From contig JAHWHG010000013.1 of NCBI GenBank assembly GCA_019323515.1, positions 1 to 18,704 on the forward strand: a DNA stretch of 18,704 bases, given 5' to 3'. This stretch comes from Candidatus Woesearchaeota archaeon. GTDB lineage: Archaea; Nanobdellota; Nanobdellia; Woesearchaeales; JAHWHD01. This document shows, piece by piece, positions 1-6,682 of this stretch. Position 1 is the stretch's first letter, and every line of letters begins with the position of its first letter. The notes beneath the pieces are model-generated. The model saw only the letters and a list, made by a program, of their open reading frames with translations, was not told the origin of the DNA and did not search any database. A program made the translations under genes and the position numbers.

Positions 1-183
1 ACTCCCCTATAAGTTTAAAATTGTCCCCCATCTAAAAATATATTTCTGCGTAGCAGACTAAATGTCCGAAGGACGAAACTCCCCCGTTTTTCTCGTCTAA
101 GAAATGGAAATTTTATTGTATTTAACACCTATTAAGCGCAGTTTTATTTCGCTTTATGGGGTGTTATGGGGCAAAAAGCGAAT
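1..183. other. Upstream intergenic region with small hairpins and an imperfect inverted repeat
   Basis: No convincing gene is seen here. It holds two short perfect hairpins, TCTGC-GTA-GCAGA at 45-57 and GTCC-GAA-GGAC at 64-74, and an imperfect inverted repeat whose arms are AACACC (124-129) plus AAGCG (134-138) and CGCTT (150-154) plus GGTGTT (160-165), with an 11-base AT-rich centre. ACTCCCC-type C-rich words occur at 1-7 and again near 78-85. The larger repeat sits just ahead of the recombinase promoter and could be an operator or recombinase-binding site, but its spacing is not that of a dif site. Confidence 0.4.
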
Positions 184-184
184 A

Positions 185-192
185 TTTATATA
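185..192 (+). promoter_or_regulatory. TATA box of the recombinase gene
   Basis: TTTATATA lies about 26 bases before the ATG at 216. That is the usual archaeal distance from TATA centre to transcription start, so the transcript is probably leaderless. It is the main reason for choosing ATG 216 over the upstream in-frame codon at 156. Confidence 0.6.
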
Positions 193-215
193 CTTTAATT
201 CACATATTAAAGGGT

Positions 216-986
216 ATGGAAAAGGGGTTGGCTAGGCTTGTTGAAGAGCTAAAACTAAGGAGATACTCTAATAGGACAATCAAGGCATATCTATGCTATG
301 TTAGGGCGTTCTTGGGTTCAGGTTTAAGTCCAAGGCAGTTCCTGCTGAAGTATTCAGATAAGAGCAAATCTACCATGCGCTCTGTGTATTTTGCATTAAA
401 GTTCTTTCATGAAAATGTCTTGGGAGAGGATTTTAATAACAGATTACCGCTTGCAAAGAAATCTGTTAAGTTACCTATTGTCCTTAGTAAGGATGAAATT
501 ACTAGGATGATTGATGTGACTATTAACCTTAAACACAAGCTGGTCCTGATGTTTCTATATTATGCAGGCCTTCGTCTGGATGAACTTATGAATATTAAGT
601 GGGAAGATTTGGATTTTGACAGAAAGGTAATCCATCTGAAGAAAGCAAAAGGAGACAGGGAAAGGATAATCTTCCTTCATGATAAGCTAATCTCAGCCTT
701 GAATATTTATGGTCAAAATAGTAATGGAAATATTTTAACCTCGTCTAGAGGTAAGTACAATAAAAGGACAATACAGGAGATTGTAAGACAGGCAGTAAGA
801 AAAGCAGCTATAAAGAAGAAGGTTACACCTCACACACTAAGACATACATTTGCGACACATCTCTTGGAATCAGGTGCAGACATAAGATACATCCAGCAGT
901 TATTAGGCCACAAAGACCTCAAGACAACCCAGGTATACACTCATGTCGCAAAAAAGGATATCCATAAATTCTCAAAGCTTCTATAG
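216..986 (+). CDS. xerA: Tyrosine recombinase/integrase, XerA-like
   Basis: A site-specific recombinase of the phage integrase/Xer family, which cuts and rejoins DNA through a 3'-phosphotyrosine. Numbered from ATG 216 (256 aa), residues 1-80 form a short SAM-like core-binding domain and 90-256 the catalytic domain. All six catalytic positions are visible: Arg120 (AGLRLDE), Lys145 (KKAKGDRER), His206 and Arg209 (HTLRH), His232 (LLGHKD) and Tyr241 (TTQVYTHV). The length matches archaeal XerA and small archaeal integrases. The in-frame start at 156 would overlap the TATA box, so ATG 216 is preferred. The gene ends in TAG, 9 bases before the 3' end of the opposing tRNA-Ser gene, an arrangement typical of tRNA-targeting integrases. 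It may instead be the chromosomal dimer-resolving XerA; sequence alone does not decide, and the gene symbol is tentative. Confidence 0.9.
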   Translation: MEKGLARLVEELKLRRYSNRTIKAYLCYVRAFLGSGLSPRQFLLKYSDKSKSTMRSVYFALKFFHENVLGEDFNNRLPLAKKSVKLPIVLSKDEITRMIDVTINLKHKLVLMFLYYAGLRLDELMNIKWEDLDFDRKVIHLKKAKGDRERIIFLHDKLISALNIYGQNSNGNILTSSRGKYNKRTIQEIVRQAVRKAAIKKKVTPHTLRHTFATHLLESGADIRYIQQLLGHKDLKTTQVYTHVAKKDIHKFSKLL

Positions 987-1015
987 AATAATAAACGCCG
1001 TGGCCCGGATTTGAA

Positions 1016-1050
1016 TTTCCCAACCCAAGGCGTTTTTTACCTTAAGGTTT
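1016..1050 (-). other. Putative 35-nt tRNA intron in the T arm (position 53/54)
   Basis: Removing these 35 bases joins the T stem CCCGG to the canonical T loop TTCAAAT. The junctions fit a bulge-helix-bulge site for archaeal tRNA endonuclease. Exon bases TCCC (1053-1056) pair with GGGA at the intron 3' end. The 3-nt bulges are GG^A on the 5' side and AA^T on the 3' side, cut between second and third base. An intron helix AACC/GGTT follows. The outer exon helix is weak, so this is a relaxed motif. The cuts implied by the motif and those needed by tRNA geometry coincide exactly, which is the strongest support. Confidence 0.7.
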
Positions 1051-1076
1051 CCGGGATATCCCGAAGGAAACAAGCT

Positions 1077-1087
1077 CTCTTGCAAGT
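1077..1087 (-). other. Putative 11-nt tRNA intron at the canonical 37/38 site
   Basis: Excision is needed for CAAGC to pair with GCTTG around a 7-base loop. With cuts AA^A and AG^A, loop bases CTGG would face CAAG of the intron, a four-pair central helix with one G-A mismatch. Eleven bases is at the very short end for archaeal tRNA introns. The alternative is no intron, a GCAAG/CTTGC stem with an 8-base loop and a 26-base variable region, which fits Ser tRNA less well. Confidence 0.55.
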
Positions 1088-1182
1088 TTCCAGGCTTGCG
1101 CAGTACCAGGTTGTGCCACCACGGCATACTAAACTGAATTTTATATCAATTTATAAATATAACGGAAATTATATTCATAATA

Positions 1183-1220
1183 TTTAAATATAATATAGCT
1201 ATTACCTTTGCAAGGGTGAT
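1183..1220 (+). promoter_or_regulatory. TATA box and Shine-Dalgarno of the domain-II-like gene
   Basis: TTTAAATA at 1183-1190 is followed by GGTGAT at 1215-1220, ending 5 bases before a TTG codon at 1226. The ribosome-binding site decides the non-ATG start. Confidence 0.5.
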
Positions 1221-1225
1221 ATACT

Positions 1226-1477
1226 TTGGAAAAAACTCAAATCGGAAAGATAACACACTTTTTTGACAAGATCAGTGTAGCTGTATTGGAACTCACTGAC
1301 ACAATCAAGCTAGGAGATAAAATCTCTATTGAAGGTCACGATAATGTTGTCGAGATGACAGTTGACTCAATGCAGATTGAACGTGAGCCAGTTGAAGAAG
1401 CTGGAGATGGCCAGTCCATTGGCTTGAAGACACCAGAAGCTGTCAAACCTGGAGATATAGTCTACAAATTAGTTTAG
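1226..1477 (+). CDS. Stand-alone EF-Tu domain II-like protein
   Basis: An 83-residue protein made almost entirely of one beta-barrel like domain II of translational GTPases. The pattern IGKITHFFDKISVAVLEL, then TIKLGDKISIEG, and a closing VKPGDIVYKL matches the domain-II module; there is no GTP-binding domain. It starts at TTG with GGTGAT just upstream and stops with TAG. In other proteins this fold binds aminoacyl-tRNA ends or RNA, and similar modules form the C-terminal part of U32 peptidases. No U32 peptidase gene is visible here, so its partner is unknown. The 3' end overlaps the 3' end of the convergent receiver-like gene by 9 bases. Family assignment is fairly sure; function is not. Confidence 0.75.
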   Translation: MEKTQIGKITHFFDKISVAVLELTDTIKLGDKISIEGHDNVVEMTVDSMQIEREPVEEAGDGQSIGLKTPEAVKPGDIVYKLV

Positions 1478-1822
1478 ATTTTTCCTTATCTTTTGTAGCA
1501 TCTCATAATCAAACCTTAAATCAGAAATCCTGTGGAACAACCTTCTAGCTTTATTACCAAGCTTAGATGTACCCATGCTGTATACTGGAACTTTATACTT
1601 TCTTGCTCTTAATCTCTCAACCAAGCCGCGCGGACTTTCCCCAAACACTTCACTTCCAAGACACACTGCACCAAGGTCATCATGATCCTCAAACGCCTGT
1701 AATACATCTCTTATAGAAGTTGCATAAATCACTTCACAACCAGACATAAGTGCAGCTATAAACTTCTTATCTCTCTGCATCTTCAGATAATCACTTTCCA
1801 CGTATAACAGCTTTTTTGCCAT
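1469..1822 (-). CDS. Small receiver-fold (CheY-like) protein without a phosphoacceptor
   Basis: A 117-residue protein with the alternating beta-alpha pattern of a response-regulator receiver domain. KKLLYVESD resembles strand 1 with its acidic cluster, GAVCLGSEVFG stands where strand 3 and the phosphorylated Asp should be, and VPVYSMGTS resembles strand 4 with its Ser/Thr. The phosphoacceptor position carries Gly/Ser, so phosphorylation like a classical CheY is unlikely. Start ATG 1822 is chosen because TTTATAAA at 1845-1852 lies 26 bases upstream, giving a leaderless transcript; ATG 1828 and the longer frame to 1867 are less likely. It overlaps the end of the convergent domain-II-like gene. 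The fold call comes from pattern only and needs a profile search. Confidence 0.55.
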   Translation of the reverse strand: MAKKLLYVESDYLKMQRDKKFIAALMSGCEVIYATSIRDVLQAFEDHDDLGAVCLGSEVFGESPRGLVERLRARKYKVPVYSMGTSKLGNKARRLFHRISDLRFDYEMLQKIRKNLN

Positions 1823-1888
1823 AAGCATATATAGTATATAGCAATTTATAAAGCTTATGTAACTCAAATATATTCAAGAATAAGGTAT

Positions 1889-2197
1889 TTACTCAACCAT
1901 CTCAATCTCAATATTAAGCCCTTCAGGTATATGAACTCTCATCACTAACCTTAGAGCTCTTTCATCTAAACCCAGATCAATAACTCTTTTATGTACTCTC
2001 ATCTCAAAATTATCCCATGAAGCCTTACCATCACCACAAGGACTCTTTCTTGTAGTAATCTTTAGCTTCTTTGTTGGTAGCGGTATAGGCCCTCTTATCT
2101 GCACACCTGTCTTTTCAGAAATATCTTTAATAGCTTCGCAGATCTTATTGATCTTGTCAATGTCCGTACTTGCTAATTTTATTCTTGCTTTTTGCAT
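1889..2197 (-). CDS. rps10: 30S ribosomal protein S10 (uS10)
   Basis: A full-length 102-residue archaeal S10. Characteristic stretches are QKARIKLASTD at the N terminus, GPIPLPTKKLKITTRKSPCG in the middle, containing the extended loop that reaches into the head of the small subunit, and MRVHKRVIDL followed by VMRVHIPEGLNIEIEM at the end. It is a core component of the 30S head. It lies last in the translation block, 62 bases after EF-1A, which matches the EF-2/EF-1A/S10 order of the archaeal str operon. A GGATAGG word just before the ATG may serve as ribosome-binding site. Confidence 0.95.
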   Translation of the reverse strand: MQKARIKLASTDIDKINKICEAIKDISEKTGVQIRGPIPLPTKKLKITTRKSPCGDGKASWDNFEMRVHKRVIDLGLDERALRLVMRVHIPEGLNIEIEMVE

Positions 2198-2232
2198 TTT
2201 GGCCTATCCCATGATAAATTCAGATTCATCAT

Positions 2233-2272
2233 GAAAATAAAAAAAATTTAAAAGAGATTTTAAATCTCTTTT
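2233..2272 (-). terminator. Hairpin and U-tract at the end of the EF-1A gene
   Basis: On the minus strand AAAAGAGATTT (2262-2272) is followed after one base by AAATCTCTTTT (2250-2260), then a T-rich run at 2233-2249. The hairpin includes the last codons and stop of EF-1A. It resembles an intrinsic terminator, yet S10 lies 60 bases further on, so it may attenuate transcription, or S10 may use its own TATA-like sequence TTTAAATT near 2245-2252. Confidence 0.55.
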
Positions 2273-3546
2273 TTGACTAAGTCAATACACATCCCAGCAG
2301 CTACTGTGGTTCCTGAGTCCCTTACAGCAAACCTTGACATCTGCGGAATATCCTTTTGTTTCTCAATCACTAACGGTTGTATCGGCTTAATCTTGACAAT
2401 CGCTGCATCTCCGTTCTTGATAAAGTCTGGATTTTCTTGTAATACTTCACCTGTTGCTGGATTCAGCTTCTTCTCGATAGCTGTAATCTGGCAAGCTACT
2501 TGAGCAGTGTGTATGTGGAATACTGGTGTATATCCAACTGTCATAACACTTGGGTGATTTAGTACAACAATCTGTGCTGTGAACTCTGAAGCAACTGTTG
2601 GTACACTGTCAGGATGACCCATTACATCTCCTCTTGCAACATCCTTCTTACCAAATCCTCTTATTGAAAGACCAACGTTATCTCCTGGTTCAGCTTGCTG
2701 CATCTGTTCGTGATGCATCTCGATTGACTTACACTCTCCTGGAACACCTTTACCTTCTCTTCCAGGTACAGCGATAACCTTGTCACCAACCTTCAAGACT
2801 CCTGTCTCAACTCTTCCTACAGGTACAACACCAATTCCTGTGATGTTATATACATCCTGGATTGGAAGCCTTAGAGGCAAGTTAGTTGGTTTCTCAGGTG
2901 CTTTAAGATCATTGATTGTCTCTAGTAATGTCTTACCTTTATACCAGCCCATGTTCTCTGACTTCTTGACAATATTATCTCCAACTAATGAAGCTACTGG
3001 AACAAACGGAACTTCCTCTGGCTTGTAACCTACTGTCTTAAGCAGAGTAGATACTTGTTCCTTAACCTCATTAAACTTTTTCTCATCATACTTAACCATG
3101 TCCATCTTGTTAACAGCTATGATTAATTGGTTAACTCCTAATGTCCTTGACAGGAACATATGCTCTTTTGTCTGAGCCATTACTCCGTCAGAAGCAGCAA
3201 CAACTAATACTCCAGCATCAGCCTGTGAAGCTCCTGTAATCATGTTCTTGATAAAGTCCTTGTGGCCAGGCGCATCGATTATTGTAAAATAATACTTTTC
3301 TGTCTCAAACTTCTTATGTGCAAGGTCAATTGTTACTCCTCTTTCCCTTTCCTCTTTCAAGTTATCCATTACAAAAGCGAACTCAAATCCGCCTTTTCCA
3401 AGCTCTTCAGCTTTGTCTTTAAGTTTCCTCATGGCAGCTTCGTCAATATTTCCGCTATCGAACAAAAGCCTCCCAACAGTTGTGGATTTACCATGATCTA
3501 CGTGTCCGATGAACACGAGGTTTATGTGTGTTTTTTTAGTAGCCAT
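2260..3546 (-). CDS. tef1A: Translation elongation factor 1-alpha (EF-Tu orthologue)
   Basis: A complete archaeal EF-1A of 428 residues, the GTPase that delivers aminoacyl-tRNA to the ribosomal A site. The GTP-binding domain shows the P loop GHVDHGKST at 14-22, switch I ERERGVTIDLAHKKFET, switch II DAPGHKDF and the guanine-specificity motif NKMD. Domain II begins near LPLRLPIQDVYNITGIG with GRVETGVLKVGDKV, and domain III holds HTAQVACQI and the closing SRFAVRDSGTTVAAG. A strong AGGAGGT at 3554-3560 fixes the ATG at 3546. It follows EF-2 on the same strand after a 180-base gap that has its own TATA box, so it is probably transcribed separately as well. Confidence 0.98.
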   Translation of the reverse strand: MATKKTHINLVFIGHVDHGKSTTVGRLLFDSGNIDEAAMRKLKDKAEELGKGGFEFAFVMDNLKEERERGVTIDLAHKKFETEKYYFTIIDAPGHKDFIKNMITGASQADAGVLVVAASDGVMAQTKEHMFLSRTLGVNQLIIAVNKMDMVKYDEKKFNEVKEQVSTLLKTVGYKPEEVPFVPVASLVGDNIVKKSENMGWYKGKTLLETINDLKAPEKPTNLPLRLPIQDVYNITGIGVVPVGRVETGVLKVGDKVIAVPGREGKGVPGECKSIEMHHEQMQQAEPGDNVGLSIRGFGKKDVARGDVMGHPDSVPTVASEFTAQIVVLNHPSVMTVGYTPVFHIHTAQVACQITAIEKKLNPATGEVLQENPDFIKNGDAAIVKIKPIQPLVIEKQKDIPQMSRFAVRDSGTTVAAGMCIDLVKKEI

Positions 3547-3553
3547 TTAAGTT

Positions 3554-3614
3554 ACCTCCTAACCTTTTTAAATCAAAATTTTATAGTATTTGGGATTTTG
3601 AAGTCATATATAAA
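3554..3614 (-). promoter_or_regulatory. EF-1A promoter and Shine-Dalgarno
   Basis: Minus-strand TTTATATAT at 3606-3614 is placed to start transcription near 3583. The leader of about 37 bases contains AGGAGGT at 3554-3560, seven bases before the ATG. A second AT-rich TATA-like word lies further upstream near 3625-3640. Confidence 0.55.
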
Positions 3615-3697
3615 CCTTTCTGCTGTTTATATACTGTATAATAGTCAATAAAACAGACGCTTCTTTATAAAGGTTTGGTATCCTTGAGTGATTACAA

Positions 3698-3724
3698 GAA
3701 ATAATAATAAAAATAACAAAAATT
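3698..3724 (-). terminator. U-rich terminator after EF-2
   Basis: Immediately after the EF-2 stop codon the minus strand reads a series of T runs (five, five, then shorter ones) without a stable hairpin, the usual form of archaeal termination. It separates EF-2 from the EF-1A promoter. Confidence 0.5.
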
Positions 3725-3726
3725 GC

Positions 3727-5907
3727 CTAAGCTCCTACCTGGCTCTCTGAAAGACCTTTCCTGTCCATTATCTGCTTTCTGATTTTAGGCTGCAGTTCTT
3801 CTGGAAGCTTCTCAAACATCTGGTCTACTAACGAAGAAGTACCTCTTCCCCCAGTAGCTGAACGCAACTCTGAACTCCATCCAAACATCTCACCTACTGG
3901 AAGCTTAGCCTTGACAACCACCTGAGCACCTTCCTGGTTCATCTCAAGCAACTGCCCACGTTTGTTTCCAATTATCTTTGAGATGTCACCCATGTGATCA
4001 ACTGGTGCTTCAATGTGCAGGATCTGCAACGGTTCAAAGATTACAGGCTTTGCATCCATCATAGCTCCTCTGATACCCTCTCTTACTGCAGGATATACCT
4101 GTGCAGGACCTCTGTGGATAGCGTCTTCGTGGAGTTTCATGTCAGTCAGGGTAACCATTACCTTTGTGCAAGGCTCCTTTGCAAGCGGACCTGCTCTCAT
4201 AACATCCTCAAACATGTCAAGAACCATCTCGATTACCTCTCCGATGTGTACCTGGCCACGTGTAGCTTCTATGAACATGTTTCCTTCATAGATGTCCTTA
4301 ACCTTTGAAGCTTTATCTGAATCCATACCAAGTTCAATCAACTTATCCCTTAACGCAAAATCTTTCTTCTTTATCCTTGTTTCAGGGATTTCACCTTTCT
4401 TGATTGCTTTAGAAATTTCATCAGGCATAGGCTCAACTGTGAAATAAAACTTGTTATGCTTGTTAGGGGATTTACCCTCAGCTGGCGCTGTACTTTCTTT
4501 TGTAACTGTCTCCCTGTACACAACAATTGGCGGTGAAGTCTGGACCTCAACACCTTTCTCGCTCTTAATCCTGTTCTCTATTACTTCAAGGTGAAGCTCA
4601 CCCATGCCATGCATGAGGTGCTCTCCTGTCTCTTCATTAATCTCAATCTTGATTGTAGGATCTTCCTTCTGTACAACCCTTAACACTTCAACAAGTTTTG
4701 GAAGATCTGAAGGTTTCTTAGCTTCAATCGCCTTCGTGATTACTGGATCAAATATATGGGTAATCTCTTCAAATGGTTCAGTAGGTTCAAGTGTAATTGT
4801 CTCTCCTGGTCTACCTTTGATACCGCCTACTCCTATGATGTTGCCAGCAGGAACATTGTCAACAATCTCCCTCTTTGCACCATTATATATGAATACCTGT
4901 TGGATTCTTGAATTCTGTTTTAGTCTGTTAAGATAAACGTCAGTTCCTTTCTTCATCGTGCCTGAGAACAACCTTCCAGCAGATATCTCCCCTGCCTGTG
5001 GGTCCACAACAACTTTGATGATTACAAAGAACAAAGGACCTTCAGGATTACACTTAAGCAAACTTTTTCCTTCTTCACTCTCAAGATCTCCTCTCCATAT
5101 CTTTGGAATCCTATAACCTTGTGCATCAACCGGATTCGGGTGATGCCTTACTACCATGTTAAGTATGACTTCATGAATCGGAGCTTTCTTTGCAAGTTCT
5201 TTATATGAGTCTCCACCTTTCTCATAAGCCTCAATAATATCCTTAAAAGTGATACCTTTCTGCTGCATGTACGGAATTGACAGAGCCCAGTTATGATATG
5301 CTGAACCAAACGCAACACTTCCTTCCTGGACATTTGTCTGCCACTTCTCACCATACTCCTTCTCAGCAATCTGCTTGATTAACTTATTAACATTATTGAT
5401 AATTCCAATAAACCTTTCCTGCATCTTTTCAGGAGTAAGCTGCAATTCTTTGATCAACCTGTCAACTTTATTGATGAATAAGACTGGCTTTACCCGCTCT
5501 TTCAAAGCCTGACGCAATACTGTTTCAGTCTGCGGCATAATCCCCTCAGAAGCGCAGCATAGTACAATTGCACCGTCAACAGCTCTCATAGCTCTTGTAA
5601 CGTCTCCCCCAAAGTCAACGTGGCCTGGAGTGTCGATTAGGTTAATCAGGTATTCTTCTTTATTGAACATGTGTACCATTGAAACTGAAGCAGAGTCGAT
5701 TGTGATACCCCTGCTCTGCTCATCCTCGTGAAAGTCAAGCACGCATGCTTTTCCCGCTAACTCCTCGCTCATCATCCCAGCTCCTGCCAACAGGTTATCT
5801 GAGAATGTTGTCTTTCCGTGATCAATATGAGCACAGATAGCGATATTACGAATATTCATAGGTTTCTTCATAATCCTTGTTACTTTGTCAACCATCTTTT
5901 CTCCCAT
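3727..5907 (-). CDS. fusA: Translation elongation factor 2 (aEF-2)
   Basis: A complete archaeal EF-2 of 726 residues, the GTPase that drives translocation of tRNA and mRNA. Motifs are the P loop AHIDHGKTT at 26-34, switch I RGITIDSASVSM, DTPGHVDFGGDV and the specificity motif NKVD. Domains II-V follow, with GRLFSGTMKKG in domain II and HEDAIHRGPAQVYPA in domain IV. That last motif contains His598, the position modified to diphthamide in archaea and eukaryotes, so the target residue is intact. The C-terminal loop ATGGRGTSSLVDQMF differs from the TEHAGF-type sequence of Thermococcales. ATG 5907 is chosen because GGAGGG sits seven bases upstream inside the last codons of ndk. The stop is TAG, evidence that TAG is an ordinary stop in this genome. 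Confidence 0.98.
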   Translation of the reverse strand: MGEKMVDKVTRIMKKPMNIRNIAICAHIDHGKTTFSDNLLAGAGMMSEELAGKACVLDFHEDEQSRGITIDSASVSMVHMFNKEEYLINLIDTPGHVDFGGDVTRAMRAVDGAIVLCCASEGIMPQTETVLRQALKERVKPVLFINKVDRLIKELQLTPEKMQERFIGIINNVNKLIKQIAEKEYGEKWQTNVQEGSVAFGSAYHNWALSIPYMQQKGITFKDIIEAYEKGGDSYKELAKKAPIHEVILNMVVRHHPNPVDAQGYRIPKIWRGDLESEEGKSLLKCNPEGPLFFVIIKVVVDPQAGEISAGRLFSGTMKKGTDVYLNRLKQNSRIQQVFIYNGAKREIVDNVPAGNIIGVGGIKGRPGETITLEPTEPFEEITHIFDPVITKAIEAKKPSDLPKLVEVLRVVQKEDPTIKIEINEETGEHLMHGMGELHLEVIENRIKSEKGVEVQTSPPIVVYRETVTKESTAPAEGKSPNKHNKFYFTVEPMPDEISKAIKKGEIPETRIKKKDFALRDKLIELGMDSDKASKVKDIYEGNMFIEATRGQVHIGEVIEMVLDMFEDVMRAGPLAKEPCTKVMVTLTDMKLHEDAIHRGPAQVYPAVREGIRGAMMDAKPVIFEPLQILHIEAPVDHMGDISKIIGNKRGQLLEMNQEGAQVVVKAKLPVGEMFGWSSELRSATGGRGTSSLVDQMFEKLPEELQPKIRKQIMDRKGLSESQVGA

Positions 5908-5908
5908 T

Positions 5909-6478
5909 TTATACCCTCCTATAAACTAAATCTTCATCAACACGTTTCCATGCAAAAATCTCATTTTCATTGAACCATATCTTGATTTCACGCTCAGCCT
6001 CCTCAACTGTTCCTGATGCATGTATAAGGTTCTGGATCGGCCTGTTCAATTCATCAGCCAACTGATAATGGTCGATTGCAAAGTCCCCCCTTATAGTGCC
6101 TGGCTCAGCATCAAAAGGGCTTGTAGCTCCTACAATCTTCCTTACTTTTGCAACTGCATTATGCCCTTCTATGCAAAGCGCAATTATAGGACTCATTACC
6201 AAATAATCCATCAGCATTGTTCTAACTTTTTGACCTAGCTCAATCTCACTCTCCTCTAGCTCAATCCCTTTCTTTCTGTAAGCAGTTTTCTGCTTCTCTC
6301 CTACTGCTCTAAGCCATGCCTCATCATTAGCATAATGCTCTCCAGCAAGCTCTTTAGAAGGATAAGCCATCTTCATCCCTACAATCTTAAGGCAACACTT
6401 CTCAAGCCTTGAGATTATCTCTCCTACAAGTCCGCGCTGAACTCCATCTGGTTTAATTAGTACAAGAGTCTTCTCCAT
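5909..6478 (-). CDS. ndk: Nucleoside diphosphate kinase with an internal insertion
   Basis: Transfers the gamma phosphate between nucleoside triphosphates and diphosphates through a phosphohistidine, supplying GTP and other NTPs. From ATG 6478 it has 189 residues. EKTLVLIKPDGVQRGLVGEI is the N-terminal signature, VRKIVGATSPFDAEPGTIRGDF holds nucleotide-binding residues, and NLIHASGT carries the active His153. Most family members are about 150 residues. The extra length is a charged segment at roughly 52-90 in place of the usual short EHY...KPFF region. ATG 6478 is preferred over GTG 6490 because AGGTGG lies between them at the right distance. The gene starts just after L24e and ends one base before EF-2, so the genes are probably co-transcribed. 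Confidence 0.95.
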   Translation of the reverse strand: MEKTLVLIKPDGVQRGLVGEIISRLEKCCLKIVGMKMAYPSKELAGEHYANDEAWLRAVGEKQKTAYRKKGIELEESEIELGQKVRTMLMDYLVMSPIIALCIEGHNAVAKVRKIVGATSPFDAEPGTIRGDFAIDHYQLADELNRPIQNLIHASGTVEEAEREIKIWFNENEIFAWKRVDEDLVYRRV

Positions 6479-6490
6479 CAAAATAACCAC

Positions 6491-6679
6491 CTATTTATTC
6501 TTTGCTTTTTCATTAGCAAAAGCCTTTGTCCATCTGATATTAGCAGGCTTTCTCTTAAGCTTTAGCAAGTTTTTTTCACATTTAGCTGAACAAAAATTAA
6601 AAATTCTTCCATCAGTTTTCACATATATTTTTCCTCTTCCTTGAGGTATAACCTCACCACAGAAACTACAATTTACCAT
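6491..6679 (-). CDS. rpl24e: 50S ribosomal protein L24e (eL24)
   Basis: A 62-residue zinc-ribbon ribosomal protein of the large subunit. The four zinc ligands are Cys4 and Cys7 (CSFC) and Cys30 and Cys34 (CSAKC); the characteristic GRGKIYVKTDGRIFNFCS lies between them and RKPANIRWTKAF near the end. It starts three bases after the S28e stop. Its ribosome-binding site GGAGG is formed by the last Gly codons of S28e, a sign of translational coupling. Its TAG stop overlaps the ribosome-binding site of ndk. Confidence 0.96.
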   Translation of the reverse strand: MVNCSFCGEVIPQGRGKIYVKTDGRIFNFCSAKCEKNLLKLKRKPANIRWTKAFANEKAKNK

Positions 6680-6682
6680 TCT

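Larger units (their letters stand above)
996..1125 (-). tRNA. tRNA-Ser(GGA) with two apparent introns
   Basis: Read on the minus strand, the acceptor stem GCCGTGG (1119-1125) pairs perfectly with CCACGGC (997-1003). The next base, 996, gives discriminator G73, usual for archaeal Ser tRNA; CCA is not encoded. The D arm has the 3-bp stem GCA/TGC, with A14, G18G19 and A21 in the loop. The anticodon stem CAAGC (1094-1098) pairs with GCTTG (1071-1075) around the loop CTGGAAA, anticodon GGA at 1089-1091. A 15-nt variable arm (1056-1070), as in type II Ser tRNAs, can fold TTCC/GGGA. The T stem CCCGG (1051-1055) pairs with CCGGG (1004-1008) and the T loop is TTCAAAT (1009-1015). These parts assemble only if 1077-1087 and 1016-1050 are removed, giving an 84-nt mature RNA. 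Confidence 0.82.

Noticed and set aside
124..165. A dif-type Xer recombination site.
   Set aside because: Dif sites have two arms of about 11 bases around a 6-8 base centre. Here the arms are interrupted and the centre is 11 bases.
2273..3651. Plus-strand open frames opposite EF-1A, and similar frames opposite EF-2, gpmI and others.
   Set aside because: They are antisense shadows of conserved genes, with no ribosome-binding site, promoter or recognisable domain.
3727..5907. Possible loss of the diphthamide His in EF-2, suggested by the C-terminal DQMF where eukaryotes have DHW.
   Set aside because: The modified His lies in the HEDAIHRGPAQ loop of domain IV, where His598 is present. The C-terminal difference is ordinary variation.
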